Assembly: GCF_003352185.1 (NCBI RefSeq)
Contig: NZ_CP029608.1
Coordinates: 3,410,001 to 3,474,000 of the forward strand
Origin: Pseudomonas kribbensis
Lineage (GTDB): Bacteria > Pseudomonadota > Gammaproteobacteria > Pseudomonadales > Pseudomonadaceae
Direction: 5' to 3'
Length of the DNA: 64,000 nt
Positions 35,283-48,138 of the stretch are shown here, in pieces. Both the position numbers and the translations under genes were made by a program. Numbering within the stretch: the stretch's first letter is position 1; each line of letters begins with the position of its first letter. A model generated the notes under the pieces. The model was not told the DNA's origin. It was given only the letters and a program-made list of their open reading frames with translations, and did no database searches.

Positions 35283-36356
35283 TTAAACGCTGAGCGCGGC
35301 GCGCAGTTGCGCTTCGAGCTTGGCCGCGTCCAGTTCCTGGCCGATCAATACCAGACGGGTGATACGCGCTTCATCGGCGCCCCACTGACGGTCGAAGTGC
35401 TTGTCGAAACGCGTGCCCACGCCCTGGATCAGCAGACGCATCGGCTTGTTCGGGATCGCCGCGAAGCCTTTGACCCGCAGAATGCCGTGCTGAACCACCA
35501 GTTGCGTCAGTGCATCGAGCAGCAGGCTTTCGTCGGCTTGCGGCAGTTCGATGGAGATCGAGTCGAAGGCGTCGTGATCGTGGTCGTCGTGATCGTCATC
35601 GCCTTCACCGTGGTGGTGATCGTGATGGCTGTGGCGGCTGTCGATGTGTTCTTCGGAACCGGCACCGAGGCCGATCAGCACGTCCAGCGGCAGGCGGCCG
35701 TTGCTGGCTTCGATGATTTTTACTGCTGGCGGCAGCTCTTCGGCGACTTCCAGGCGTACGCGAGCGAGGTCTTCAGGGCTGGTCTGGTCGGCCTTGTTGA
35801 GGATCACCAGATCGGCGCTGGCCAGTTGGTCGGCGAACAGTTCGTGCAGCGGCGATTCGTGGTCCAGGTTCGGGTCGAGTTTGCGCTGGGCGTCGACCTG
35901 ATCCGGGAACGCGGCGAAGGTGCCGGCAGCCACGGCCGGGCTGTCGACCACGGTGATCACGGCGTCCACGGTGCAGGCGCTGCGGATTTCCGGCCACTGG
36001 AAGGCTTGCACCAGTGGTTTCGGCAGGGCCAGGCCCGAGGTTTCGATCAGGATGTGGTCGAGGTCGCCGCGACGGGCCACCAGTTCGCGCATCACCGGGA
36101 AGAACTCTTCCTGAACGGTGCAGCACAGGCAGCCGTTGGCCAGTTCGTAGACGCGGCCGGTGGCTTCTTCTTCGGTGCAGCCGATGGTGCACTGCTTGAG
36201 GATTTCACCGTCGATGCCCAGTTCGCCAAACTCATTGACGATCACCGCGATGCGGCGGCCCTGGGCATTGTCGAGCATGTGCCGCAGCAAGGTGGTTTTG
36301 CCCGAGCCGAGGAAGCCGGTGACGATGGTGACGGGGAGTTTGGCCAGTGTTTTCAT
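35283..36356 (-). CDS. cobW: CobW-type GTPase / metal chaperone
   Basis: A 357-residue G3E GTPase. Walker A GFLGSGKTT lies near residue 14; the metal-binding CLCC motif (NGCLCCTV) near residue 81; NKAD, the guanine-specificity motif, near residue 177. A His/Asp-rich stretch (RHSHHDHHHGEGDDDHDDHD) near residues 237-256 would bind metal, and a CobW C-terminal domain follows. It probably hands cobalt to the CobN chelatase encoded next. The start is the ATG at 36356 (MKTLAKL). It leads the operon and is preceded by a B12 riboswitch about 115 bases upstream. Confidence 0.92.
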   Translation of the reverse strand: MKTLAKLPVTIVTGFLGSGKTTLLRHMLDNAQGRRIAVIVNEFGELGIDGEILKQCTIGCTEEEATGRVYELANGCLCCTVQEEFFPVMRELVARRGDLDHILIETSGLALPKPLVQAFQWPEIRSACTVDAVITVVDSPAVAAGTFAAFPDQVDAQRKLDPNLDHESPLHELFADQLASADLVILNKADQTSPEDLARVRLEVAEELPPAVKIIEASNGRLPLDVLIGLGAGSEEHIDSRHSHHDHHHGEGDDDHDDHDHDAFDSISIELPQADESLLLDALTQLVVQHGILRVKGFAAIPNKPMRLLIQGVGTRFDKHFDRQWGADEARITRLVLIGQELDAAKLEAQLRAALSV

Positions 36357-36470
36357 CGGATGCCCTTTGGCAAGGTGGCGGGCATACGGGACGAGACCGG
36401 CAACGCGGGTGCGTGCCTGGAGAGTTCGCCACCGGATCACCCCGCCCGGTTGAAAGTGAGAATCTGTGAC

Positions 36471-36630
36471 GAGGCAGGTCTCCTGGCTGACGGTGTTCGG
36501 GCCTTGGCCCGGTATTCGCTGCGCCTTCCCGCTGGCTCTGGATTGAGCTGGCAGTGGCGTGGCAGCGAACAGCACCGTTCACAGTTGCGGGGGCAGCCGC
36601 GGCTTGGACCGCGTTCCCTTCTTAGCTTCG
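36471..36630 (-). promoter_or_regulatory. Cobalamin riboswitch controlling cobW-cobN
   Basis: Read on the reverse strand it has the conserved B12 aptamer parts in order: CTGCCCCCGCAACTGTGA, the B12-box-type GCCACTG, GGGAAGGC, and the closing AGCCAGGAGACCTGCC. The 114 bases to the cobW ATG contain no terminator with a T run, so control of translation is more likely than attenuation. Cobalamin would repress the chelatase operon. Confidence 0.92.
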
Positions 36631-36754
36631 GCGTGGGCCGAAGAACCTCGAAAGCGCAAGGCTACGCAGGGTGTGGGGATGGGTCAATGGTTCGTGGAGT
36701 TTGGGAACGAGAGCATATCCGTTGCTTCGGGTGCTGCCGCTGGCGGTTTCGCTC

Positions 36755-37286
36755 TTACAGCGAGTCCCTTTTTCAAACGCCAAAAAGGAACCAAAAGGCT
36801 TTTGCCCCGGCGTACGGCACTTCGCTTAGGCTCAGTGTTCCCTCGCTACGGTGTCCATCAGGGGGCATCGCCTACGGTTTGCTTCGCTGCACCTCCTCTC
36901 GATGTATGCGGCTTCGCCGCACGGCGCCGCGCGCCTACCCCCTGATGGACACCTCCGCTCGGCCTGCCGAAGGGGCAAAAAATCAAAAGCCAAAGCCAAA
37001 GCCAAAGCCAGCCCCCCCTCACCACGATGAGCGTTAGCTCGAGTACCGCTTTTGATCGCAGGGCCCGTCGGCAGGCTGAGTGGAGGGATTGATTCGGGGT
37101 GGGAGCGCAGCGACCGTTTGGCGAAGCCAAACACATCGAGAGGAGGTGCAGCGAAGCAAACCGTAGGCGATGCCCCCCGGATCGATCCCGGAGCGAAGGA
37201 ACCCCGAGCCTCAGCGAGGGGCCGTACGTCGGGGTAGAGACCTTTTGGTTACTTTTGGGGCGTTTGCCAAAAGTGACCCGCCGTAA
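36755..37286. repeat. Long palindromic intergenic repeat element
   Basis: A quasi-palindrome of about 530 bp. The inner core has perfect 41-base arms at 36865-36905 and 37133-37173; outside these, imperfect matches continue to the ends (CAAACGCC-type left, GGCGTTTG-type right). A second, nested hairpin has 16-base arms at 36850-36865 and 36938-36953. Open frames across it are by-products of the repeat; I see no gene. It resembles a non-autonomous mobile or intergenic repeat of Pseudomonas. It separates two divergent B12 riboswitches. Confidence 0.8.
36986..37009. repeat. Short tandem repeat (AAAGCC)4
   Basis: Four perfect copies of AAAGCC inside the loop of the palindromic element. Copy number may vary between strains. 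Confidence 0.8.
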
Positions 37287-37382
37287 GGGCGGAACCCTAA
37301 GCAGCCATAACCGCAGCAACGGATCTGCCCCCAATCCCAATTGACTCAAATCCCCCGCCCATGGTCTCCTACACAACTTGTT

Positions 37383-37573
37383 ACGGGTGCCCTGCAAAGG
37401 GTGAAACGGGAAACCGGTGAATCATGTGCTTTACTCTAAAGCCATGTCAGTCCGGTGCTGCCCCCGCAACGGTAAGCGAGAGAGCGTCAGATCCACTGTG
37501 CCCACGGGCATGGGAAGGTGACGCTTGCAGGTCGGCAGACAGCCACCCCTCGTGAGCCCGGAGACCGGCCCGC
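37383..37573 (+). promoter_or_regulatory. Cobalamin riboswitch controlling cbtB-cbtA
   Basis: Forward-strand aptamer with GGGTGCC, GAAACGGGAAACCGGTGAA, GCTGCCCCCGCAACGGTAAG, CCACTGTGCCC, GGGAAGG and the closing GAGCCCGGAGACCGGCC, in the canonical order. A terminator hairpin follows at 37637-37666, so ligand binding probably stops transcription before cbtB. Confidence 0.94.
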
Positions 37574-37636
37574 AACACACAGTACGCATCTTGCGTCACT
37601 GAACATAACAAACCCGCGGTGGGCGGGCGCTGTTCG

Positions 37637-37666
37637 AACCTCTGCGTGCCCGCTCGCAGGGGTTTT
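37637..37666 (+). terminator. Terminator hairpin, expression platform of the second B12 riboswitch
   Basis: AACCTCTGCG pairs with CGCAGGGGTT (one G-U pair) around an 8-base loop and runs into TTTTC. It lies 64 bases after the aptamer and 43 before the cbtB start, where a riboswitch-controlled terminator is expected. Confidence 0.65.
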
Positions 37667-37708
37667 CATGCGCTCCATTCACCCGCTGACACTCCAGAGG
37701 GAAGCGCC

Positions 37709-37906
37709 ATGTCGATCATCAGCAGCACCGGCAGCAACACGGACAAAATCTCCAGCACCACCACCCTGAGCCAACGCCTGACCGCTGCGATCTTCGCGTC
37801 GATCCTGGGCGCCAGCCTGGTCTACTTCGCCGGTTTCTCGCACATCGAAGCGGTGCACAACGCCGCGCACGATACCCGCCACAGCGCCGCGTTCCCGTGC
37901 CATTGA
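37709..37906 (+). CDS. cbtB: Cobalt transporter subunit CbtB
   Basis: A 65-residue membrane protein with one hydrophobic segment (about residues 25-45) and a C-terminal His-rich end (EAVHNAAHDTRHSAAFPCH) that could bind cobalt. This size and layout match CbtB, known from B12-riboswitch-controlled predicted cobalt uptake systems. AGAGGGAAG precedes the ATG at 37709. It is followed after 11 bases by cbtA. Confidence 0.88.
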   Translation: MSIISSTGSNTDKISSTTTLSQRLTAAIFASILGASLVYFAGFSHIEAVHNAAHDTRHSAAFPCH

Positions 37907-37917
37907 GATCTGACGAC

Positions 37918-38619
37918 ATGATCAAGCGTATTGCGCAGACTGCAGGTTTCACCGGCCTTCTGGCCGCCCTGCTGCTGACCTTGCTGCAAAGCTTCTGGGT
38001 TTCGCCGCTGATTCTCCAGGCAGAAACCTACGAGAAGGCCGAGCCGGTGGCCGAAGTTCACGAACACGCCGCCGGCACGGCCGCCCACACCCACGATGCC
38101 GAAGCCTGGGAGCCGGAAAACGGCTGGCAGCGCGTGGTCTCCACCACGGGCGGCAACCTGGTGGTAGCCGTAGGTTTCGCCCTGATGCTGGCGGGTCTTT
38201 ACACCCTGCGTGCGCCGACCAAAACCTCGCAAGGCCTGCTCTGGGGTCTGGCGGGTTACGCGACGTTCGTGCTTGCACCGACCATGGGCTTGCCGCCCGA
38301 GCTGCCGGGCACTGCCGCCGCTGATCTGGCGTCGCGACAGATGTGGTGGATCGGCACTGCTGCTTCGACCGCTGTCGGCCTGGCGCTGATCGCGTTTGGT
38401 GGCAACTGGCTGCTGAAGATCCTTGGTGTGGCGATTCTTGCCGTGCCGCACGTGATCGGCGCCCCGCAGCCGGAAGTGCACTCGATGCTCGCCCCGGAAG
38501 CACTGGAAGCTCAATTCAAAATCGCTTCGCAGCTGACCAACGTGGCGTTCTGGCTGGCCCTGGGCCTGATCAGCGCCTGGTTGTTCCGCCGCAAAGGCGA
38601 TGGTCAATACCACGCATGA
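37918..38619 (+). CDS. cbtA: Cobalt transporter subunit CbtA
   Basis: A 233-residue inner-membrane protein with about five to six hydrophobic segments. The first loop is His/Glu-rich (EVHEHAAGTAAHTHDAE near residue 45) and probably faces the periplasm to capture metal. It is the usual partner of CbtB. Its stop overlaps the cobE start (ATGA). Part of the second B12-riboswitch operon; the substrate cobalt is family knowledge plus context, not visible in the sequence itself. Confidence 0.88.
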   Translation: MIKRIAQTAGFTGLLAALLLTLLQSFWVSPLILQAETYEKAEPVAEVHEHAAGTAAHTHDAEAWEPENGWQRVVSTTGGNLVVAVGFALMLAGLYTLRAPTKTSQGLLWGLAGYATFVLAPTMGLPPELPGTAAADLASRQMWWIGTAASTAVGLALIAFGGNWLLKILGVAILAVPHVIGAPQPEVHSMLAPEALEAQFKIASQLTNVAFWLALGLISAWLFRRKGDGQYHA

Positions 38620-39029
38620 CCGATGACAGCGCAGCGCCGACCTTCGTGGTCGGCCTGGGCTGCCAGCGCGGCTGCCCGGCCAGTACGCTGCGCGCCTTGC
38701 TCGACCAGGCCTTGCAAGCCCACCGTATCGAACTCGAAGCGGTCAAGGCTTTGGCCAGCATCGACCTGAAACGCGACGAACCCGGCCTGCAGGAACTGGC
38801 GGCACAACTGGCGTTGCCGTTGCTGTACTTCAGCAGCGAGGAATTGGCCAGTTATCAGCAACGACTGAGTCACCATTCACAAATCGCCTTCGAACGCACC
38901 GGTTGCTACGGCGTGGCGGAAAGCGCTGCTTTGGCGCTGGCCGAACAGCTGATTCGGGCCCCGGCAAAACTGCTGATTTCCCGGCAGAAGTACGCTCAGG
39001 CAACCCTGGCATTGGCCGGCGCGGCGTAA
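38616..39029 (+). CDS. cobE: CobE / CbiG C-terminal-type cobalamin biosynthesis protein
   Basis: A 137-residue soluble protein matching the CbiG C-terminal domain: VVGLGCQRGCPASTLRALL at the N terminus, ALASIDLKRDEPGLQELA in the middle, GCYGVAESAALALA near the C-terminal third. CobE works in the corrin ring-contraction stage, with a still poorly defined role. The ATG overlaps the cbtA stop by four bases and is followed by cobM after 91 bases. Confidence 0.88.
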   Translation: MTDDSAAPTFVVGLGCQRGCPASTLRALLDQALQAHRIELEAVKALASIDLKRDEPGLQELAAQLALPLLYFSSEELASYQQRLSHHSQIAFERTGCYGVAESAALALAEQLIRAPAKLLISRQKYAQATLALAGAA

Positions 39030-39120
39030 ATTCCCGATAATCCCCGCTTTCGATCATGAGCATTGTTCATCTGAAGTGCTCTTGAAGCCTCGATCCGCCC
39101 TACTTTCACAGGATCCAACG

Positions 39121-39867
39121 ATGACCGTTTACTTCATCGGCGCCGGCCCCGGCGACCCGGAATTGATCACTGTCAAAGGCCAGCGGCTGATCCGCAGTTG
39201 CCCTGTGATCATCTATGCAGGTTCGCTGGTACCGGCGGCGGTACTGGAAGGTCATGCGGCAGAAACCGTGGTCAACAGCGCCGAATTGCATCTGGAACAG
39301 ATCATCGACCTGATCAAGACCGCCCACGCCAAGGGCCAGGATGTGGCACGAGTGCATTCGGGCGATCCGAGCCTGTATGGCGCCATCGGCGAGCAGATTC
39401 GTTATCTGCGCGAGCTGCAAATCCCGTTCGAAATCATCCCCGGTGTCACCGCCACCGCCGCCTGCGCGGCGCTATTGGGCGCCGAACTCACGTTGCCGGA
39501 CATCTCGCAAAGCGTGATCCTGACTCGTTATGCAGACAAGACGGCGATGCCTGTCGGGGAAGAACTGGGCAACCTGGCGCAGCACGGGGCGACCATGGCG
39601 ATTCATCTGGGGGTCAATCATCTGGAGAAGATCCTCGCCGAGTTGCTGCCACACTACGGTGCGGATTGCCCGATTGCAGTGATTCACCGGGCGACGTGGC
39701 CGGATCAGGACTGGGTCGTCGGAACGCTGGAGGATATTGCCGAGAAGGTGGCGGCCAAAGGCTTTCGGCGTACGGCGTTGATTCTGGTCGGGCGGGTGTT
39801 GGGCAGCGATCATTTCAGTGAGTCGTCGCTGTATCGCGCGGGGCACGCACATTTGTATCGACCATAA
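39121..39867 (+). CDS. cobM: Precorrin-4 C11-methyltransferase
   Basis: A 248-residue SAM-dependent tetrapyrrole methylase that methylates C-11 of precorrin-4. Family parts are VYFIGAGPGDPELITVKG at the N terminus, ARVHSGDPSLYGAIGEQ near residue 77, and PGVTATAACAALLGAELTLP near residue 107. The start is the ATG at 39121 with AGGATCC before it. It ends the riboswitch-controlled operon at a strong terminator. Confidence 0.93.
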   Translation: MTVYFIGAGPGDPELITVKGQRLIRSCPVIIYAGSLVPAAVLEGHAAETVVNSAELHLEQIIDLIKTAHAKGQDVARVHSGDPSLYGAIGEQIRYLRELQIPFEIIPGVTATAACAALLGAELTLPDISQSVILTRYADKTAMPVGEELGNLAQHGATMAIHLGVNHLEKILAELLPHYGADCPIAVIHRATWPDQDWVVGTLEDIAEKVAAKGFRRTALILVGRVLGSDHFSESSLYRAGHAHLYRP

Positions 39868-39896
39868 AAAAACGGCGCTCACGGGGCGCCGTTTTT
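39866..39896. terminator. Terminator between cobM and nfuA
   Basis: A run of seven A, the hairpin ACGGCGC-N6-GCGCCGT, then a T run. The A and T runs on both sides let it serve cobM (forward) and nfuA (reverse). Confidence 0.88.
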
Positions 39897-39914
39897 CATG
39901 CCGCAGCGAACGCC

Positions 39915-40556
<642 letters not shown>

Positions 40557-40589
40557 CTAGTATTTACGTAGGAATAGTTCGCAAATCGG

Positions 40590-41591
40590 CTAAGCGCCAG
40601 GTTCTCCGTCAATCCGCGCTTTAAGCCACTGATAGCTGCGCTTTTCTATCCATTCGTAGCTCAGCCACGAACCGATACCGATGGCTAGCGCACAGGCAAA
40701 AAACATCAAATACGGGTTGATCCCGTAGCGTCGGGCCAGAAAAGCGCCGGCCGACAGCACCAGCACATGCATCAGATACACCGAGTACGAACAGTCGCCC
40801 AGCAGCTTGAGCAGCCTGTTGCGTTCGACATAACGCTCCAGCGCCATGCATCCCATGACCAGCACCGCGCCGGGCACGCCCCAATTCATCAATCGGGGTT
40901 GCGGCGGCAGGTGATAGATCGCCAGCAACGCCGCACCGATCCCCAGCAGCGGCAACCAAAGCGCCGGGGCGATCCATCCGCGACGATAGAGCATGCCAAT
41001 GCCGATCCCCAGCAGGAATTCGTAAACGATGTCCGAGCGATAAAACTCGCTGACCCAGCCAAACCCGGTCCAGGCCTGGCACACCGCAAACAGCAGCGCC
41101 GCGACCACCAGCAAGCGCACTTGCAGCCGAAACAGCAGCGCCCAGGCGAACAACACGTAGAACAGCATTTCGTAATTCAGCGTCCAGCCGACATTCAGGG
41201 TCGGATAGATCCCGTAACCGCCGGGGTTTTCGCTCGGGATAAACAGCAACGACAGCAACAAATGACGCCAGTCCACCGTCTGATCCGGCAGCAGCGGCCG
41301 GGCAAACACCACCAGCAACGCCATCAGCACGGTGTAGAGCCAATACGCCGGAACAATCCGAAACAGCCGATACAGCAGAAACCGCGCCGGCGGCAGCGCC
41401 TTGCCTTCGGTGGACAGGAAAATCACCAGCCCGCTGATCACGAAAAAGATATCGACGCCCACCGCGCCCTTGTCGATGAACAGCTGCCCTATCGGCCCGC
41501 GCGCCTCGAAGTCGAAGAAAATCTGCATGAAGTGATGGCAGACCACTGCCCACGCGGCGAGCGCTCGCAGGGCCTGCACTGAAATCAACAT
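40590..41591 (-). CDS. Membrane acyltransferase (acyltransferase family 3)
   Basis: A 333-residue inner-membrane protein with about ten membrane segments. The N-terminal ISVQALRALAAWAVVCHH carries the catalytic-type His of the OafA/ExoH family, and FFVISGLVIF near residue 54 is another hallmark. Such enzymes O-acetylate or acylate surface sugars. The periplasmic SGNH domain found in longer relatives is missing. The ATG at 41591 has GGGAG eight bases upstream. Its target polysaccharide is unknown; no glycan genes adjoin it. Confidence 0.87.
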   Translation of the reverse strand: MLISVQALRALAAWAVVCHHFMQIFFDFEARGPIGQLFIDKGAVGVDIFFVISGLVIFLSTEGKALPPARFLLYRLFRIVPAYWLYTVLMALLVVFARPLLPDQTVDWRHLLLSLLFIPSENPGGYGIYPTLNVGWTLNYEMLFYVLFAWALLFRLQVRLLVVAALLFAVCQAWTGFGWVSEFYRSDIVYEFLLGIGIGMLYRRGWIAPALWLPLLGIGAALLAIYHLPPQPRLMNWGVPGAVLVMGCMALERYVERNRLLKLLGDCSYSVYLMHVLVLSAGAFLARRYGINPYLMFFACALAIGIGSWLSYEWIEKRSYQWLKARIDGEPGA

Positions 41592-41650
41592 CGATGGCGC
41601 TCCCGATCCCGTACTCCACAGGATTGGGACAGCGGCCATCGTTCAAACGA

Positions 41651-43945
41651 TCAAAGATTCTCGTACCGGTTCATGTCCAGCACGCCCTCTTCCACCGGAT
41701 CGGTTTCGTGGATGTACTGGCTCAGATCGTGGAAATAGAACCAGAACTGCGGATGGCTGCGGCGGATGCCCCAACGTTCGACGATCTTCTCGAACTGCGG
41801 CGCATCCTTGGCGCTTTCCATGGCATCGACAAACGCCGGCACCTGATCCGCCGGGATGTTGAACATGAAATTCGGATAACTGCTGAGCACGCCCGGATAA
41901 ATGGTCAGGGTGTCGAGCCCCGGCTGGTAGCGCAACGATTCACCGAGCAGGAACGCCACGTTGCTGTGGGCGCGGTTGCGCAGCAGGCTGTAGACCTCGC
42001 GTTTGCCGCTGCGGGTTTCGATGCGCAGCATGGTCGCTTCCGGCAACTGATCGATGACCTTCAGACCGGCTGCAGGACGCGCCGTCAGGCGGCTCAGGGC
42101 CTGTTCGGCATTTTGCAGCGCCGGGTCGATGTTCGGCCGCGAGCAGTAGGCATCCACGCAGCGGTTGATCGGATCGGGCCGTGCGTTGAGGTCGCCGTAA
42201 CGGGCTAGCAACTGCATGGCGAAGTCGTGTTTCGGGTCTTTTTCGTCGAGTTTCAGCGCGGTCGGCTTGTCGTCGTCGATGGATTCGTAATCCAGCCACA
42301 TCTTGAACTGGCCGCTGCTCTGGTACCAATCGTCGAGGTAATCCTCACGGGAGTCGGCCGGCATCAGACGCAGGAAGTTCTGTTCGGCGCCGTTGCGGAT
42401 CAGGTCGAAGTACAGGCGGGTCTGCGCCTGATGGGAGACGTTGCCGAACACGTCGAAGTTGACCGCCAACTGGTAATAGGTGCGTTCCAGCAGCGGATAG
42501 TCGAACAGCCACATGGTCTGCGGCACTTCACCTATCAGGCCTTTGGTCACCGAGGCGCTGTCGAAGTGACGGAAGATGCTCAACAGCGCATTGTCGTTGC
42601 CCGCCCACAGGGTCGACCAGCTCGGTGCCGGTTGGTCGGCGTAGCTATCCCGGCGCAGGGCTTCGTACTTGTTGCGCTTGTTGCGGTAGTCGTGCCACAG
42701 GCTCAGGACACTGCCGACATCGTCGTTCTGCCCCGGCATGGCCAGCAACGGCGTGGCCTGGCCGCGATAGTTCGGGTCGGTGATGTACAGGTCATGTTCA
42801 GGCGCCTGGAACAGCGCCCAGAAGTTGTCACGGATCACGTCGGTCGCGATCTGCCCACGGCACACCGGGCCGCGAATGAAGGTACGCACGAAGTATTCGG
42901 CGTTATCGAGCATGAACTGATACCGCGCCTGCGCCGGAATCGCCTCGAAGGTGGCGAACGGATTGGCCCGGCTCTGCGGCCCGTAGCCCGGCAATGCATG
43001 CACCTGCCAGTTGCCGTTGTAGAACAGGCTCTTGACCCGCGCCATCTTCGCGGCGCTCAGCGGATAGGTGATGTGGGTCTTGTGCACGATCACGCCCTGC
43101 ACCGGCCACAGACGGTAATAGACCTGGGTGCCCGGATCATCATTGGGACGGCGGGTCGCGATCAGATCGATCGGCTGGCCGGTCGGCGTGCGCGAACGCA
43201 CCCACTGGAAGAAATGCCCCGGCTCGCCGTCCTTGAAGTAGATGTGCGCCAGGAACCAGTGCTCGAACAGCCAGCGCCCGACCAGGCTTTCCCGCGCACC
43301 CGGCTGGTTGAGCAGGTTTTCCCACTGCACGATCTGCAGCGCTTCCTTGGCACTCGGCGCCAGGCCTTGCTCATCGATCGGCGCGCCGGACGCCAGCCAG
43401 CGCTGCAATGTCTGGTATTGCTGATCGGTCAGGCCGGTGACCGCCAGCGGCATGCCCTCTTTCGGGTGGGCGCCGGCATAGCCGTCGAACTCGGCGGGCA
43501 TCGCGCACATGTTTTCCCGCTGCAGGCCCAACACGATGTCTTCCGGCAGTTTGGCGTTGGGTGTCAGCGGCGTTTTGTGCCCCAGCTCCAGCATGCGCGC
43601 CATCAGTGCGGCCTGGCTGCCCTGGGAGTCGAGTACCGAATAGAAGTCTTTCTGCTGCCAGGCACGTTTGCCAAAAGCGTCGTAGAACAGCCGCGTGGTC
43701 GGCGCCGCCTGGGTGCGCTCGCCATCGTAGACCGGCATCTTGCTCGCGCCACGGGCCGCGCCTTCACCGCTGCCCAGGTTCAGCTGACAGGCAGAGTCGT
43801 AACACGCATGGCAGGCCACGCACTTCTCGGTGAAGATCGGCTGGATGTCGCGGGTGTAAGAAATCGAAGGCGAGATCGCAGGACTTTGCGCCGCCGCGCC
43901 AAAGCTCAAAAACAGCAACACCATGCTGACGACGCGGTACGACAT
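41651..43945 (-). CDS. cti: Fatty acid cis-trans isomerase
   Basis: A 764-residue periplasmic cytochrome-c-type enzyme that turns cis membrane fatty acids to trans during solvent or heat stress in Pseudomonas. A signal peptide covers about residues 1-20 (MVLLFLSFGAAAQ). The haem c site CVACH is at residues 42-46. Further Cys (ACYDSACQ) follow it closely. Its length matches known Cti (about 766). The start chosen is the ATG at 43945; a longer frame adds 30 atypical residues. Confidence 0.93.
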   Translation of the reverse strand: MSYRVVSMVLLFLSFGAAAQSPAISPSISYTRDIQPIFTEKCVACHACYDSACQLNLGSGEGAARGASKMPVYDGERTQAAPTTRLFYDAFGKRAWQQKDFYSVLDSQGSQAALMARMLELGHKTPLTPNAKLPEDIVLGLQRENMCAMPAEFDGYAGAHPKEGMPLAVTGLTDQQYQTLQRWLASGAPIDEQGLAPSAKEALQIVQWENLLNQPGARESLVGRWLFEHWFLAHIYFKDGEPGHFFQWVRSRTPTGQPIDLIATRRPNDDPGTQVYYRLWPVQGVIVHKTHITYPLSAAKMARVKSLFYNGNWQVHALPGYGPQSRANPFATFEAIPAQARYQFMLDNAEYFVRTFIRGPVCRGQIATDVIRDNFWALFQAPEHDLYITDPNYRGQATPLLAMPGQNDDVGSVLSLWHDYRNKRNKYEALRRDSYADQPAPSWSTLWAGNDNALLSIFRHFDSASVTKGLIGEVPQTMWLFDYPLLERTYYQLAVNFDVFGNVSHQAQTRLYFDLIRNGAEQNFLRLMPADSREDYLDDWYQSSGQFKMWLDYESIDDDKPTALKLDEKDPKHDFAMQLLARYGDLNARPDPINRCVDAYCSRPNIDPALQNAEQALSRLTARPAAGLKVIDQLPEATMLRIETRSGKREVYSLLRNRAHSNVAFLLGESLRYQPGLDTLTIYPGVLSSYPNFMFNIPADQVPAFVDAMESAKDAPQFEKIVERWGIRRSHPQFWFYFHDLSQYIHETDPVEEGVLDMNRYENL

Positions 43946-44102
43946 ATCCCTGATCCTGATCCTGAATAAAAACGCCGCGATTCTACCGTTATGACGCCCA
44001 TGCCAACATGAGCGATATTCATGCAAAAGTGCCACATGCTCTAAATCCGCACAGGTTTGTTATGATCCCGCTCCTTCGTCATGGTCTTTTCGAGTAGTCC
44101 CA

Positions 44103-47813
<3,711 letters not shown>

Positions 47814-47827
47814 GCAGAAGCCCGAAC

Positions 47828-47866
47828 AAAAGACCGCAGCCTGCCCCGCAGGCTGCGGTCTTTTTT
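47828..47866 (+). terminator. metH terminator
   Basis: AAAGACCGCAGCCTG pairs with CAGGCTGCGGTCTTT around a short loop and runs into a T tract, 15 bases after the metH stop. Confidence 0.92.
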
Positions 47867-47913
47867 CATGGGTTGGCTATGCTTGTCTGACACACACGGC
47901 AGACGAGGGATTT

Positions 47914-48132
47914 ATGGACGATCCAGTCGACAACAAGCCACCGACCTTCTGGCAGATGCTGCACAGCGTCATGGCGGCGGCGTTCGGCGTGCAAAGCGGC
48001 AAAAACCGGGCAAGGGACTTCACCCATGGCAAGCCCAGCCATTTCATCTTCCTGGGCATTGCGTTCACGGCGGTGTTCGCCCTGACGCTGTTTGGCATCG
48101 TGCAACTGGTGGTGCATCTGGCGGGCGCCTGA
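47914..48132 (+). CDS. DUF2970-family small membrane protein
   Basis: A 72-residue protein. A cytoplasmic N-terminal half (FWQMLHSVMAAAFGVQS) is followed by one membrane segment at about residues 47-68. This is the DUF2970 layout; its function is not known. GAGGG stands before the ATG. It sits alone downstream of the metH terminator and converges with the binding-protein gene. Confidence 0.82.
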   Translation: MDDPVDNKPPTFWQMLHSVMAAAFGVQSGKNRARDFTHGKPSHFIFLGIAFTAVFALTLFGIVQLVVHLAGA

Positions 48133-48138
48133 ACAGCC

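Noticed and set aside
31293..37037. Very long open frames antisense to cobN and cobW
   Set aside because: They mirror the GC-rich codon pattern of genuine genes on the other strand, have no family signatures or ribosome sites, and run across the REP pair, riboswitch and palindrome.
36640..37340. Small genes in the gap between the two B12 riboswitches
   Set aside because: All open frames there arise from the palindromic repeat and appear as mirror-image peptides on both strands.
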